Source: Rhodamnia argentea
Lineage: Eukaryota > Streptophyta > Magnoliopsida > Myrtales > Myrtaceae
Assembly: GCF_020921035.1 (NCBI RefSeq)
Contig: NC_063154.1
Coordinates: 186,001-250,000, forward strand
DNA: 64,000 nt
Direction of reading: 5' to 3'
Shown here: positions 11,435 through 23,492 of the stretch, piece after piece
Layout: each line of letters begins with the position of its first letter
How positions within the stretch are numbered: position 1 is the stretch's first letter
Made by a program: the position numbers and the translations under genes
Notes under the pieces: model-generated
Database searches by the model: none
What the model was told of the DNA's origin: nothing
What the model saw: the letters and a program-made list of their open reading frames with translations, nothing else

Positions 11435-13238
11435 TTAGATTCTAATCTCATTCAGCACCTTGTCCAAGTTTATGGATGGTGGCCCAATTGGATCTGTTGC
11501 CTCGTGCGCTAGTCTCTTCCACTCGTACATTCTTGCCTTCATTTGTTTCCCCTTCTCTCCTTCCATCAATTTCGTCACTAGTCTTTCCACTTCCTCTCTC
11601 TTGACATCACCTGATAACTCCAGACCTATCTCCCATCTACTGCAAGCATAGGTGCAGCTTGTCCTCTGGTCCCCAAAAGATGGCCGGCAAATCATTGGGA
11701 CTCCAGCAGACACACTCTCTATGATAAAGTTCCATCCACAGTGCGTTAAGAACCCTCCGATTGACGAGTGGTTTAGAACTGCCTCCTATGGACACTAGTC
11801 GGCAACCATACTCCTTCCTTTTGTTTCTTTGATGAATTCCTGGGTAGAGCTGCCGACTCCCTATTTACAAGGTCAGGCCTAATTATCCACAAAAATGGAA
11901 GTTTAGTGTTGGCCAGTCCCATTGCAAACTCAATAAGCTCTTCTCTTTCCAATACAGCTAGGCTGCCGAAATTAACATGTGGAACCGAGTTAGGTTCCTT
12001 CGTGCCGAGCCACTGGAGACATTTGGTATCTTCTCTCCGTAGATTGCAGTCAAATGATTTCAGGGGACTCTCTTCCTTCACTAGCTTATTTAGAAGTAAA
12101 GAAAGCATACCAATTGCAAGTACGCGAGGGTACATGGATGACAGTGCATTAAGCACGTCCAATTCAAGGACATCAAAGGTATGAAAGATCATTGCTGAAG
12201 CTGTATTTGCTTGCTCAGCAGCATCCATTGTAAAGTTGAACAAAATATCATCAGGATCCGTGTTTAGAAGGAAAGTGGGTAGGTCCCACAATTTGATGTT
12301 CTTCATTCCTAGAATCCAATCAATTACTGTATCCAGATAGCCATTTGACAAGTAATTGGTATCTGCATTCATACGTGACATTCTCAGTCTTACATGAATA
12401 CAAAATGCAATAAGAAAATAATTTCTTAATGATTTTTTTCCTTGGTCAGATTTTCTTAATGATGAGGAAGTCTAGTTTAGGTAGTTAAGTTTTTGGACTT
12501 AAGAAATTCCCCGCTAACCTAGGATCGGGTAATTAAGATACGAGCCCAAATTCGGGTGGGTGAGCCAAATAGCATCGAACTTGTTTGTACTTGGTGATGT
12601 GAGGAGTTAAAGGCGTGCTTTGCACATAATTCACTCACAGGTCTGCTCCTAAAACCACCGAGCTTACTTGTGGGGTTAAAACAAAGTTAGTTGCCTTGTA
12701 CTTTTTACCTTTTAAAGGGGCCAGGGCCTTTTTCCTCAGCATTCTGTATTGTTTGAATCCCATGAAGGAGCAGGCTGGGATTGTCCACAAGTGTATTATA
12801 GGGATGCTGAATTCTTGAGCAGCTTCATTGGTGGCAAATGACATGAACCCATCAGAGAAAATGCAAGTGACTGGAGGAACATCTGGGGTTGATGCAGTGT
12901 GGTTCAGATTGGAGATGAGGTCGGAAAACGGCGGAGACGGTTTTTCTGAGAGCATCAGTTAGAGCAAGGGCATCTTGGGTCGAGTCTGCATCAGTGAAAG
13001 GAAGGCCATCTGGGACGGTTAGGAGCTGAAAGTCAGGGAAGCCATCGAGAGCTCCAGCACCTCTCGACTTGAGTAAGCGTCAATGATTGTACTCTGTGTT
13101 CACGCAAAATATGTAGAAACCTTCTGTATATAGAAGCTTCGCCAGCTTTAGCATTGCTCCTATGTGGCTTTGGTATGGTGCTGGGACACAAACATCATGG
13201 TTCCTATTTCTCTTAGCTGTGGCTGATTGGGTGTCCAT
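11435..13238 (-). pseudogene. UGT85A-like glycosyltransferase pseudogene
   Basis: Two-exon copy of the UGT85A genes at 15020-16780 and 28270-29972. Exon 1 is 12709-13238 and exon 2 is 11435-12362, with the usual splice sites (AAAG|GTAAAAAG and ATGCAG|AT). It keeps the N-terminal His region and the SDG motif. Compared with its neighbours it has a TGA for an Arg in the NHRR motif (13080-13082), a net loss of 2 nt in exon 1 near 12930 that shifts the frame, a 1-nt loss near 11850, and TAG codons replacing Trp and Gln of the WCPQ start of the PSPG box near 11800. CWP has also become CRP. It cannot make a working enzyme. Drift rather than one event seems to have destroyed it. Confidence 0.9.
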
Positions 13239-15019
13239 CTCTCTCTCTCTCTCTGGTGGTGGTGGCTCTAGTTCAAAGCTTAATCCAGGAAAGAAGAGCT
13301 GATGGGGGTCAGTCTTACTTTCTGAAGAGGGGGAAGATATAGCGCACGTCAGGCAGAGCCAAAGGTTTATGGTATTGATTCATTTTCTTCTTGTAAGTTT
13401 CTTTGCGTCACTGCATGTAGTCTACTTGCTCTGCTACACTAATAGATACTTCTTATGATTGTGACTAGTTTATAAGCATGCTACCGTTTAAGGATCAAGA
13501 AGAATACTTCCATCCATATATGACAAGAGTGAGCATTGAATTAGCCTTTGCAAAACTAAGAAAGATCGACGGATGATTCCAAGAATTTTTCAATCCTAAT
13601 TACTGTCATAATGTGATGCCAGCCATCGGAAACAAATGAACCTGTGCAATATGTTGAAAAGAGCAATGGCCATATTGAAGTTCGTACACGCCTGAGATAA
13701 ATTCCACATGTCGTCCAAATTTTACTATTTGACGTTCCTTTAGAGGCACTTTTGTCTTGTAATTATTGTCTGTGATGAATAATACTGGCGGTTTTGGACT
13801 ACCTGAAAGCAGCTTTCTAAGAGTTAATGTCAATGGGGAACCAGCCATGTACTCAGTTGAAATAGGCCGAAGATCTAGGGTGGGAGTATTACATTCACAG
13901 AACTCTTGTCAAGAACCTGGAGCAAGTGTCCTAAGATTGCCGGCCCTCCTTCCCCTTCTTTAGAGTGCTATTGCTATGTGTCGTGTTCTTCTGAGCCTTG
14001 TCGATCTGTTGTAAATTAACTGAGGAAGGGAGCCTTTTTGGGATAAGTGGACTATATGCAATGCTGTTTTCGTAATGTACATGCGTAAGTGCTGATTTTG
14101 GGTGTTGCGCCTGCTTTGGGTTTAGTTTAAGTTCTTAGTAGCCAAAATTGAATACTGGACGGTGAATCCAATGTGAAAAAGCCAGAAAATTCAAGAATGG
14201 TTCAGAATGATCTTAGAAGTCTCATAATCATCAGTTGAGGCTTCAGTGTGTTTGTGACTGATGGAGAGTAGTCTCCTTTACTACAGGTTCATGTCTCGAT
14301 CAAAAACCAAAATGATGTCAACCCTACCAGGCCTTGCCTGTTGGCGTTTAAAACAGATTTTCATGAAGCAGCAAGGTGCTCATTTCCCCATATGTCTTTG
14401 GCCGCAGTTTCCGCTTAATTGTTATATATTCTCAATCGATCGACCGCCTCGGCCAAAAGATGCAAAGTGCAGATTTTCTTAATGTAATCCTTGGGCCTTT
14501 TTGTTCAAACGAAATCCCAGTATGGTCGGTCATACATCGGCCAAGATGGTCGATCCTCTTGGAGAATGCATGCAGGGTCCAAAGTATCACAGAAAGGGGA
14601 GTGTCTTTCTTCAAGTCTTCATCGCCAAGGGGAGAATTGCTAGGAAAATGGTCATAAGCACGAGCCTTCAGATTTTCCCAGGTCTCATATGCACCCTTTT
14701 AACTATCACTATGAAATACACAGCAAACGCATTACTCTCGTTGAAGAGGAATTTTCACCAGGAGAAAAGCATGCTAATAGATATCTTTGATGTTAGGACT
14801 ACGAATGAGAGTGGAAGATGGGTGTAGTAAAGACATGCACTTCTTGTAGGGAACAAGCCTATATAATAGACGAATAAGGCAGTCTGTAAACCTCTTGAAA
14901 CACACACAACACGATGATATGATTTCATCATAGTCACACATAAATAAAGTATAAAGCTGCTGTGACCAAAGAATTGCCCGTGGTAGCAGCACTGCACAAA
15001 CAGACCTCTGATTCTATAG
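13239..15019. other. Shared UGT flanks between pseudogene and UGT85A copy B
   Basis: 13.24-13.95 kb resembles the upstream flanks of copies B (16.8-17.5 kb) and C (30.0-30.5 kb). 14.25-15.0 kb resembles the downstream flank of copy C (27.57-28.26 kb). The duplication unit thus carried promoter and 3' DNA as well as the gene. A CT repeat (13240-13256) directly precedes the pseudogene start codon. No other gene seen. Confidence 0.6.
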
Positions 15020-16780
15020 TTAAGTTAGAAGCTCGTTTAATAGCTTGTCAAAGTTCATGGACGATGACCCATTTGGATCTGTTGCCTCCTCTGCTAGTTT
15101 CTTCCAATCTTTGATTCTTTCCTTCATTTGTTTTCCCTTGTCTCCGTCCATCAGCTCCCTCACTAGCCTTTCCAGTTCCTCTCTCCTGACTACACCTGAT
15201 AACTCCAAACCAATCTCCCATTTAGTACATGCGTAAGTGCAGTTTGTCCTCTGGTCCCCAAAAGATGGCCAACAGATCATTGGGACTCCTGCAGACACAC
15301 TCTCGATTATAGAGTTCCATCCACAGTGCGTCAAGAACCCTCCGATTGACAAGTGGTTGAGAACAGCCGCCTGTGGACACCAGCCGGCAAGCATACTCCT
15401 TCCTTCTGTTTCTTCGATGAATTCCTGGGGAAGAACTGCTGAATCTCCACTGACAAGGTCGGGCCTAATTATCCACAAGAATGGATGTTTGCTATTGGCC
15501 AGTCCCATGGCAAACTCAATAAGCTCTTCTCTTGTCAAGACAGCTATGCTGCCGAAATTAACATATAGAACTGAGTTAGGTTCCTTCGTGCCAAGCCATC
15601 GGAGACATTCGGTGTCTTCTCTCCATAGATTGCAATCAAAGGATTTCAGGGGACTCTCTTCCTCCACTAGCTTATTTAGAAGTAACGAAAGCGGACCAAT
15701 TGCAAACACGCGAGAATACATGGATGACAGTGCATTAAGCACGTCCGATTCAAGGGCATCAAAGGTATGGAAGATCATTGCTGAAGCTGTATTTGCTCGC
15801 TCAGCGGCATCCATCGTAGAGTTGAACAAAATATCATCAGGATTCGTGGTTCGAAGGAAAGTGGGTAGGTCCCAAAGTTTGATGTTCTTCATTCCTGGAA
15901 TCCAATCAATTACTGTATCCAAATAGCCATTTGATAAGTAACCGGTATCTGCATTCGCATAGGTTATTCTCAGTCTTTCATGAATATCATAATACGAAAA
16001 GCAAATCATTTCTTTCTATGAATATCATAAAAGGTAGGTAAGTTTTGGACCTAAGAAATACCCCGCTAATCTAGGATCCGGCAAGATACGAGCCAAAACT
16101 CAGGTGGATGAGCCAAACACATGGGAATCATTTGTACGTGGTGGTGCGAGGGGTCGAATGTTGCACATAATCCGCAAACATGTCCACTCCTAAAATCACC
16201 GACCTTGCCCGTGGCGTAAAACAAAATTAGTTGCCTTGTACTTTTTACCTTTTAAGGGTGTCAGACCCTTTTCCCTCAGTGTTCGGTATTGCTTGAATCC
16301 CATGAAGGAGCATGCTGGGATTGTCCATAAGTGTACTATAGGGATGCTGAATTGTTGAGCAGCTTCGTTGGTGGCAAATGACATGAACCCATCAGAGAAA
16401 ATGCAAGTGACTGGAGGAACATCTGGGGTTGATGCAGTGTGGCTCAGATTGCAGATGAGGTCACAGAATGGAGCAGACATATCTGTTTCGAGAGCATCAC
16501 ACATAGCATGGAGGTCTTGGCTCGAGTCTGCATCACTGGAAGGAAGGCCATCTGGGATGGTTAGGAACTGAAAGTCAGGGAAGTGATCGAGTGCTCTGAC
16601 ACCTTTTGATTTGACCAAGCGTCGATGGTTGTACTCTGTGTTCACGAAGGATATGTAGAAACCTTCTGTGTATAGAAGCTTCGCCAGTTTCAACATCGTG
16701 CCTATGTGGCTTTGGTATGGAGCTGGGACACAAACAGCATGGTTTCTATTTCTCTTAGCTGTAGCTGGTTGGGTGTTCAT
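15020..16780 (-). CDS. UGT85A: UGT85A-type UDP-glycosyltransferase, copy B (intact)
   Basis: Family 1 glycosyltransferase of the cytosol that moves glucose from UDP-glucose to a small lipophilic acceptor. Exon 1 is 16249-16780 and exon 2 is 15020-15948, giving 486 aa, a normal length. The intron sits right after ...PLK, the conserved UGT85 intron place. The catalytic His is in YQSHIG (canonical QGHINP), and the partner Asp is in CIFSDG. The PSPG box runs from WCPQ through [11 protein letters not shown] to CWPSFGDQ, with Trp, Glu and Gln in place. An in-frame ATG 13 codons upstream exists, but the MNTQ start matches MDTQ of copies A and C. UGT85A enzymes act on terpenols, iridoids, cytokinins or cyanohydrins. 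The acceptor here cannot be read from sequence. Copy B has WCPQAAV where copy C has WCPQEAV. Confidence 0.92.
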
Positions 16781-18080
16781 GTCTTTCTCTCTGTTTGTTG
16801 GCTCTAGGTCAAAGCACAATCCCGGAAAGAAAGCTGAAATGGGTGGGCAGTTTTATATTTCAAATGAGGGAGAAGACGAAGTGCAAATCAGGCAGAGCCC
16901 AAAGTTCATGATACCGATTCACTTTCTTCTTGCAATTTTCTATTTGTCTCTGCATGGAATCCACTTGCCCTACTAAACTAATATGTATTTCTTAGGATTG
17001 TGATTGGTTTATAAGCATGCTATTGTTTCAAGGATCAAGGCAAAAGCTTCCATCCACATATGACAAGCGCAAGTGCTGAATTGGAATCTGCAGAACTGAG
17101 AAAGATGGACGGATGATTCCTTTTTAAAGAATGGTAGATGAATTCTTCTGTCTTAATTACTGTCATGATGCGAGGCCGGCTGTCGGGAACAAAATGAACC
17201 TGTGCAATATGTTGAAAAGAGCAATTGCCATACTGAAGTTCGTATGCGTTCGGAGACAATGTCCATAAGTCGTCCAAAAATTGTAGTGCCGGAGCTTCCT
17301 TTAGGGACAACTGTTGTCTTGTAATAGTTGTCCAGTGATGTATAAGCGGCTTGGGACTAGCTGAAAGCAGCTTTTTTTAAAAGAGTTGATGTCAATGGGG
17401 GAATCGTATGCTCTGTTGAAGTAGGCCGAAGATCTAGGATAGGAGCAGTCCGTCTACAGATATCTTGTCAAGAACATGGAGCAACTGTCCTAAAGCTTGC
17501 CGAACATTCTTACCGTTCTTTTCGACGGCGCAGCCTTGAAATGCTATTGCTATATGCTGTACTCTTCCGAGGCCTGTTCGAGATAAATTGAGGAAGGGAA
17601 GCGTTTTTGGGACTAGTGGACTATACCCAATGATTATTTTCCTACCTGTGCCGGTACGACAAGATGTATCGAAATCAATCGATTGATTATGAGCAAGTAC
17701 GAATGGTGTCTCTTGCGATGGGGCAGCTAGCAATAGTTTTGCCCAGCAATGACGAAAGCAGAACTCAAATCACGACAATCGGGAACTACCCCAGAAGGTG
17801 GACGGCGACCGCCGCGACGACTTATAAACAGAGGAGATATCGAGCTCGTGTGTAGTAGCCGAGTATCAAGCTTGTCGAGCCACGCGCTGAGACGAGCTTA
17901 GCTAGCAAAAACAGTGGCGGCACACGACAGTGTTGTTAACGAAGATCCAACTTCTTTTGACAACCGTAGGAGATTGCGTGCGAATACTCGAGTTCTGGTA
18001 CACACAGCCACTCGTTTCCCAGATGTCCCCCTCTGTTTATCACTGAACTTCCTCTAACTTTCATCATCAAAACATACCAA
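16781..18080. other. Upstream flank of UGT85A copy B
   Basis: The first 0.7 kb is shared with the other UGT copies (for example 'aggccgaagatctagg' near 17424 and 13862). Beyond about 17.6 kb the DNA is unique, with a TATAAA at 17823 on the plus strand but no gene to go with it. Nothing else is supported. Confidence 0.45.
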
Positions 18081-18593
18081 TCTGGTGCAATTGTACTCGA
18101 ATGTGGGGTAGACACGCTTACTAGAGACCGCTTGGGGTGTTTCAATCTCTCTATTGATGGTGGATCTCTTGCCGTAGTTTCCACCTACGTTGGACTTCAT
18201 ATACTTGTTGATTGATTCCATTTTGGAGCTAATTTTTGGTGAATGATTTGCTAAAGAGAAGTCAGATGGAAACTATGTGATTATTGTGTCATTTGTGTTT
18301 TTCACAAGACATTTGTGAGTGTGTGAGGTTTGTCAAGAAATTGAATTTGCCCTTGTTGGGACAAAAAATATTTAAATCAGCACATTGCTCTTTAAATGTC
18401 ATATGCGCAAACCATCATGAGAGCTACCTTTTCGCAGTTAAATTAGCTCTAGTGTCTAGAAGAATTAGTATGGGCCTATTGATGTCTTACAAATAATTTG
18501 TGAGTCAACTTTCTTTTCTTGTTTCGGTTCTGTGATATTGCAGCTTGTCATTTGTTATCAATTGAATAGGTAATGACCTCACGTGATATTTTT

Positions 18594-21211
18594 GGGTTTT
18601 TTTCCAAAATAATTTTTTTAAAATAAATATTTACAAAATTATTTTTTTAAAATAAATATTTACTGATTTGGGCCTCACTCGGCGGTTGAATTGCAGAGCG
18701 AGGCCCGCTCGGCAGGCCCATTGCCGAGCAAGGCGCAAATCCGACCCGATTCCTTTTTTTTTTTTTTTTTAATTTCGTATTTTTTTAATTATTGATACTT
18801 AGAATATTTATTTTATTTATAATTTTTTTTCTTGTGAAACTTATATTTATAACATTATTAGCAATAATTAATGTAAATATTTACTAAGATATATAATTAA
18901 TAAATAATGTTGTGATATAATGTAATATAGCCACATGAATATGTTGGAAACCGCAGTAATAGATAGATGGGAAACCGCAATAAAAGAGTTAAAAACCGCA
19001 TGGAAAGATTAAAAACCACAACGAAAGAGTGGAAACGAGTAAAGAAAGGGCAAAACTTTGGAAGAGCATATCTCATCGCTCGGGCGTCTGTTTGAGACGA
19101 ATTTTTTTTTTATTTCATGTAATTTTTCGAGACAAATCCACTGTAGTTTGGCCCGGCTTTTTCCCCAAAAAACGCCGTTTTCCTTGTCAATTTTGCATTT
19201 TCTCCTTCCGGTGCCACTTCTCGATATCAAAAGAATCCTCCTTTTTCTCTTTCCCCAAACAATTGTCGAGAGTATTTTGTGGGGTTTTTTTTTTCCAAAA
19301 TTTCAGTCGAGAGTATTGTTTGGGGAAAGAGGAAAAGGAGGGTTCGTTCGATATCCGGAAGTGGCACCGGAGGGAGAAAATCAAAATTGACAAGGAAAAC
19401 GGTGTTTTTTGGGGAAAAAGCCGGGCCAAACTACCTATGCTCTTCCAAAGTTTGCAGTGGATTCGTCTCGAAAAATTACGTGAAAAAAAAAAAAAAAATC
19501 GTCTCAAACGGACGCTCGAGCGATGAGATATGCTCTTCCAAAGTTTTGCCCTTTATTTACTCGTTTTAACTCTTTTGCTGCGATTTCCTGAAAATACTAA
19601 AAAAATAGGAAAACCCATCTAGACGATCTCGAATAACAAAAATCCATCGTTCGTCACCGCCAACGGCGGTGAATATTGATTAGGACGTCGTTTCGCTTCA
19701 ACGGATCGAATTTGAGCTCGATCCGATATCGTTGACCGGATCCGCCGGTTCTTGACACATCACCGTTTCGCCTTCCGATTGGATTTCTATCTATCCAATA
19801 GATGAATATATCATGAAAATCTCATTTTTTTTCATTTATCTTACTAATTTTATTTTATGAATATTTTAAATTAATTACATAATTACAACATTATTTATTA
19901 ATTATATATCTTAATAAATTTTTACATTAATTATAGTTAATTATGTTATAAAGATAAGCTTCACAAGAAAAAAATTATAAATAAAATAAATATAAACATG
20001 TTAAAAAACACGAAATAAACTAAATATTACAAATATAAATAATTAAAACACTTAAAAAAAAGAAATAAAAAAAAAGAAACCCCGCTTGGCGGTTGGGTTG
20101 CCGAGCAGCTGGGACCGGGCCCACTAGGGCCTGCTCAAGAACTCAATTGTCGAGCGAGGCCCAAATTGGTAAATACTTTTTTTAAAAAATAATTTCGTAA
20201 ATATTTAAAAAAAAAAACCAAAACGATTACAAACCTATTGTAATTGTGTCAATTCGATCATAAACTTTTTTTTTTTTGCCGATTCGGTGGTAAACCTTCT
20301 ACAATTGTGTCATTTCAGTCAATCCGGCGAATATTGACCGGCCGTCATTGATGTGGACGCGGCTGGCCGGCGACCGAATATTTTAATATTTTTATAATTT
20401 TTTTTTATAGTTTTTATGTTTTTTGTTTCCTTTTTTTTTTCTGCCCCCTCCCCTCCCCACCTTCAGCAGGTCGCCACAATCTCGCGACCGACCGGAGGTG
20501 CGGTCGAAGAGACCGAGCTTGGCCCAACGACGGCGAGGTCGAGGCAACCATGGCGAGGTCAAGCCTCGCCATGGCCAGTTGGAGGTGGGGAGGGGGAAAA
20601 AGAAGAAGAAAATAACATAAAAATTATAAAATATAATAATAAATTCAAAAAATATTAAAATATTCTATTAGTGCCGGCTGACAAAAATTTGCTGGATTAA
20701 CTGAAATGACACAATTACAAAAGATTTAGGACCGGCAAGGTCGAGCCTTGCCCGACCATTGCGGGGCTCGACCTCACCGTATTCTTGCCTCGCGATGATG
20801 GCGAGGTTGACCCTCGCCATGGCCGAGTGAAGTCAAGTCGCGCCATGGCCGGTGACAACGAGCTCGACCCTCACAATGGCCAGGCGAGGCTCGGCCTGGC
20901 CTCTTCGACCGTACCTGCGGTCGGTTGCCGGACTATGATGACCGGCTAGAGGTGGGGAGGGGAGGTGGTAGAAAAAAAGGGGAAAAAGAAAAAGAAAAAA
21001 AGAAAAAACAAAAAATAATAAAAATTTCAAAAAAATATTAAAATATTCGGTTGCCGGTGTCCGCATCAGTATCGGCCAGCGAAAATTCGTTGAATGGACT
21101 GAAATGACACAATTACAAAAAGGTTTAGGGCCGAATTAGCAAAAAAAAAAAAATGTTTAGGACTGAATTGGCACAATTGGAATAAATTTAGGAATTTTTG
21201 GTAATTTTTGC
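18594..21211. mobile_element. Composite MULE-like insertion with 9-bp target duplication
   Basis: The inverted-repeat arm is interrupted between two copies of gatattttt (18585-18593 and 21212-21220). A 9-bp duplication is typical of Mutator-like elements. The left part holds a giant hairpin (see 18600-20219). The right part from about 20220 has the window's GC-core MITE structure and ends ggaatttttggtaatttttg. No transposase was seen, so it is non-autonomous and probably two elements in one. Confidence 0.65.
18600..20219. repeat. Giant hairpin (inverted repeat, arms 0.6-0.85 kb)
   Basis: The left arm 18600-19263 is the close complement of the right arm 19315-20219. Matching pairs include 'ctttggaagagcatatctca' (19058) with 'tgagatatgctcttccaaag' (19523), the CGCTCGGG/CTCGAGCG strings next to them, 'ccaaacaat' at 19255-19263 with 'attgtttgg' at 19315-19323, and gggcctcactcggc (18670) with 'gtcgagcgaggccc' (20150). 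The right arm has about 250 extra bases (19570-19850), probably lost from the left. Open frames here are shadows of the palindrome. Confidence 0.8.
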
Positions 21212-21692
21212 GATATTTTTCTCATAAGACGGTCTGTTTATGAATGTTGTTGCATCTGTGCAATCTTGAATCATTGCAAATAGAGCAAGTGATGCCTTTT
21301 ACAAGTTTAGCAACCCGAGGAGTCAGATCCAAGCCTACGTGATCGATGGTATGTGCCAAATGAATTTCATCACATCAGTACAAATATAGTACCGAAACAA
21401 ATCTGCGCAACTTTCATGCACAAGTAACATACCTTAGTCCTTCAACTTACACTTCGAGTAAACAATAATTATTGCATCCCTGTTTTTGTTGTTTCAATTA
21501 TTCGAGTGATTGAAGGTGGTGCTGCGAAGCTAAACTTGTATGATGCTTTTGAGTGAAAGAATGAGATTACCAAAACTGTTGAAGATGAATTTACACAAGT
21601 TGTCCACTTTAGACTTCTTGATATTATTATGAGAGTTTTTCTAAACTGGAGTTCTATAAATTTGGCAGGTTATGTCCGACCATGGATACAAG

Positions 21693-21992
21693 TAGGGGTG
21701 TCAAAAAAGCCCGCGCTGGCTCGACCCGACCAGGCCCGGCCCGGTTCGTTTTTTTTTTTTTTTTCACTCACGTTTTCTTTTTAATTTATCTTATTTTCAT
21801 TTTTATTTTTTATTTTTTTTTTCATTCGATGGACATATTAAGTAATTTTGATTCAAAAAAATAAAAAAAGAAAAGAAAAAAAAGAAACCGACTCGACCCA
21901 ACCCGAAGAGGGTTCGGGCCAGGTCGGGCTTGTCCTTGTTCGGTTTCGGGCCGGGTCTCGGCCCGGTTCAACTCAGCCCGTTGACACCCCTG
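21693..21992. mobile_element. hAT-type MITE, 300 bp, 8-bp target duplication
   Basis: The ends are taggggtgtcaa and ttgacacccctg. Flanks carry the 8-bp direct repeat gatacaag (21685-21692 and 21993-22000). Next to each end lies a GC-rich inverted part built from gcccg, cgaccc and gcccgg strings, and the middle is T/A runs. Ends, size and duplication length fit hAT superfamily MITEs. It is non-coding. Confidence 0.85.
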
Positions 21993-22340
21993 GATACAAG
22001 ATTGTGCAAACCCGATCCTCGATATAACTTGATGAGCATGTTAAGCAAATTATGAACGAAATCAATGTTGGTAGCCGATGAATTTCAATGAACGATTAGC
22101 AACATTAATTTCATTAACATGCTTAACACGCTTGTTTCGTTTAATGCCAACGATTAGGGTTTGCACAATCTCGTTTCCATAGACAGACATAACCCGCAAA
22201 ATGTAGAGAACTCTAGTTCGGATAATCTCTCATAATAATATCAATAAGTGTAGAGTGAGCAACTTGTACAAGTTTATCTTCAACAATTTTGGTAATCTCT
22301 TTCTTCCACTAAAAATTATCATACAAATTTATCTTTGAAA

Positions 22341-23492
22341 TGTTGTATCTAGCAATATCACATAGAGGGGGATGAATAAGTGATTATGAACAATTTTGAA
22401 ACTTAATATGGAATTTAAATAAGTTCAAAACACAAACCGAGACAGTTTAGAAATAAGTTCAGAATATCATGTGCATAGATTTAAACATAATAAAGAAAAT
22501 TAAGAGTAGAGAGAATTGCATGCAATGTTTATAGTGGTTCGGCTTAGCAAGCCTACGTCCACTCTCCCACGCCGACAATCGATTGACTGGATTTCACTAG
22601 ATGATTCAATGGAGGTTACAAGAGATAGTACTCTCAATCACTCTTGCGGAACCTCTCAAAGATAAAACTTAGAGCTCTTGAGAGTAAGTATGTGAATCCG
22701 AACAACTCAAGCATTTTGAAATTGTAAATTCTGATCTCTCTTGGTTGGTCACAATGGATCTTCCTTTTATACTCATGTACCCCCAAACTAGCCGTTGGAC
22801 GGGTCTTCAAAGGATCGCTCTTCAATAATTGATTGGACATCATCAATCGTGATTGAATGAAATTGTGTCCGGGAAGACATAGTAGCCATTAGAGTAGAGC
22901 ATGAACTCTTCAGATTCAGTCGCCCATACAACTAAATCCTTAGTTTTCATAAGTAGAGTTAATTCAAATCTTCATCAAAACTTATTCTTAGAAGGTAATA
23001 TCCAATTGAATATATTCTCCTGATCTGATTGGAAAATAATTTTATCAATAAAAGATTACAGACTTCCATAAATAAATGAGTCAAACCGGAAACCCGCCAA
23101 ACGTGGGTCTTTAGAAGTCGTAAGAAAGATATTGTAGAATCTGAACATAGTTCATAAGTAATATTTAGAAGTAGAGACTCTCTCGAATCGAACATATTAA
23201 AACAGTGACTTAGAGCTTTAATAAAGTCACTGCTAAAGTGTTACATAAATCGTCTTTAGATCAAGTCTTCAGAGGCAATGTCTTCCTCCATCTAAATACA
23301 AGACTTCAAATACTTAAGAAGCAAATACATGACGACTATTATTTGAGTCCGAACATCAGATTTGGAACAATATAAGCTTTAGTTCACTTGCTCATTCCTA
23401 CAACATAAAATTTATTTGCATTAAACATATTCTTTCCAAATAAAAATAGTTTTGTCAAAATCAAAATATTCAGAAGGAAGGTTTTCTCAACA
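22341..23492 (-). mobile_element. Solo LTR, Copia-like
   Basis: A 1152-bp block starts tgttg and ends caaca, and is flanked by the 5-bp repeat tgaaa (22336-22340 and 23493-23497). It interrupts the right arm of the inverted duplication exactly. Read on the minus strand its end resembles the 'cccctct...' tails of plant Copia LTRs, and a 'gtttatagtggttcgg' string is also typical. No internal region is present, so it is a fossil left by LTR-LTR recombination. The 5-bp repeats are perfect, which suggests a moderate age. Confidence 0.75.

Noticed and set aside
15237-15926. 229-aa plus-strand open frame
   Set aside because: It is antisense to exon 2 of UGT85A copy B; the same antisense frame recurs in copy C. 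It is a shadow of the real gene.
19029-19569. Several overlapping 96-165-aa frames
   Set aside because: They are mirror images produced by the two arms of the hairpin; no protein features.
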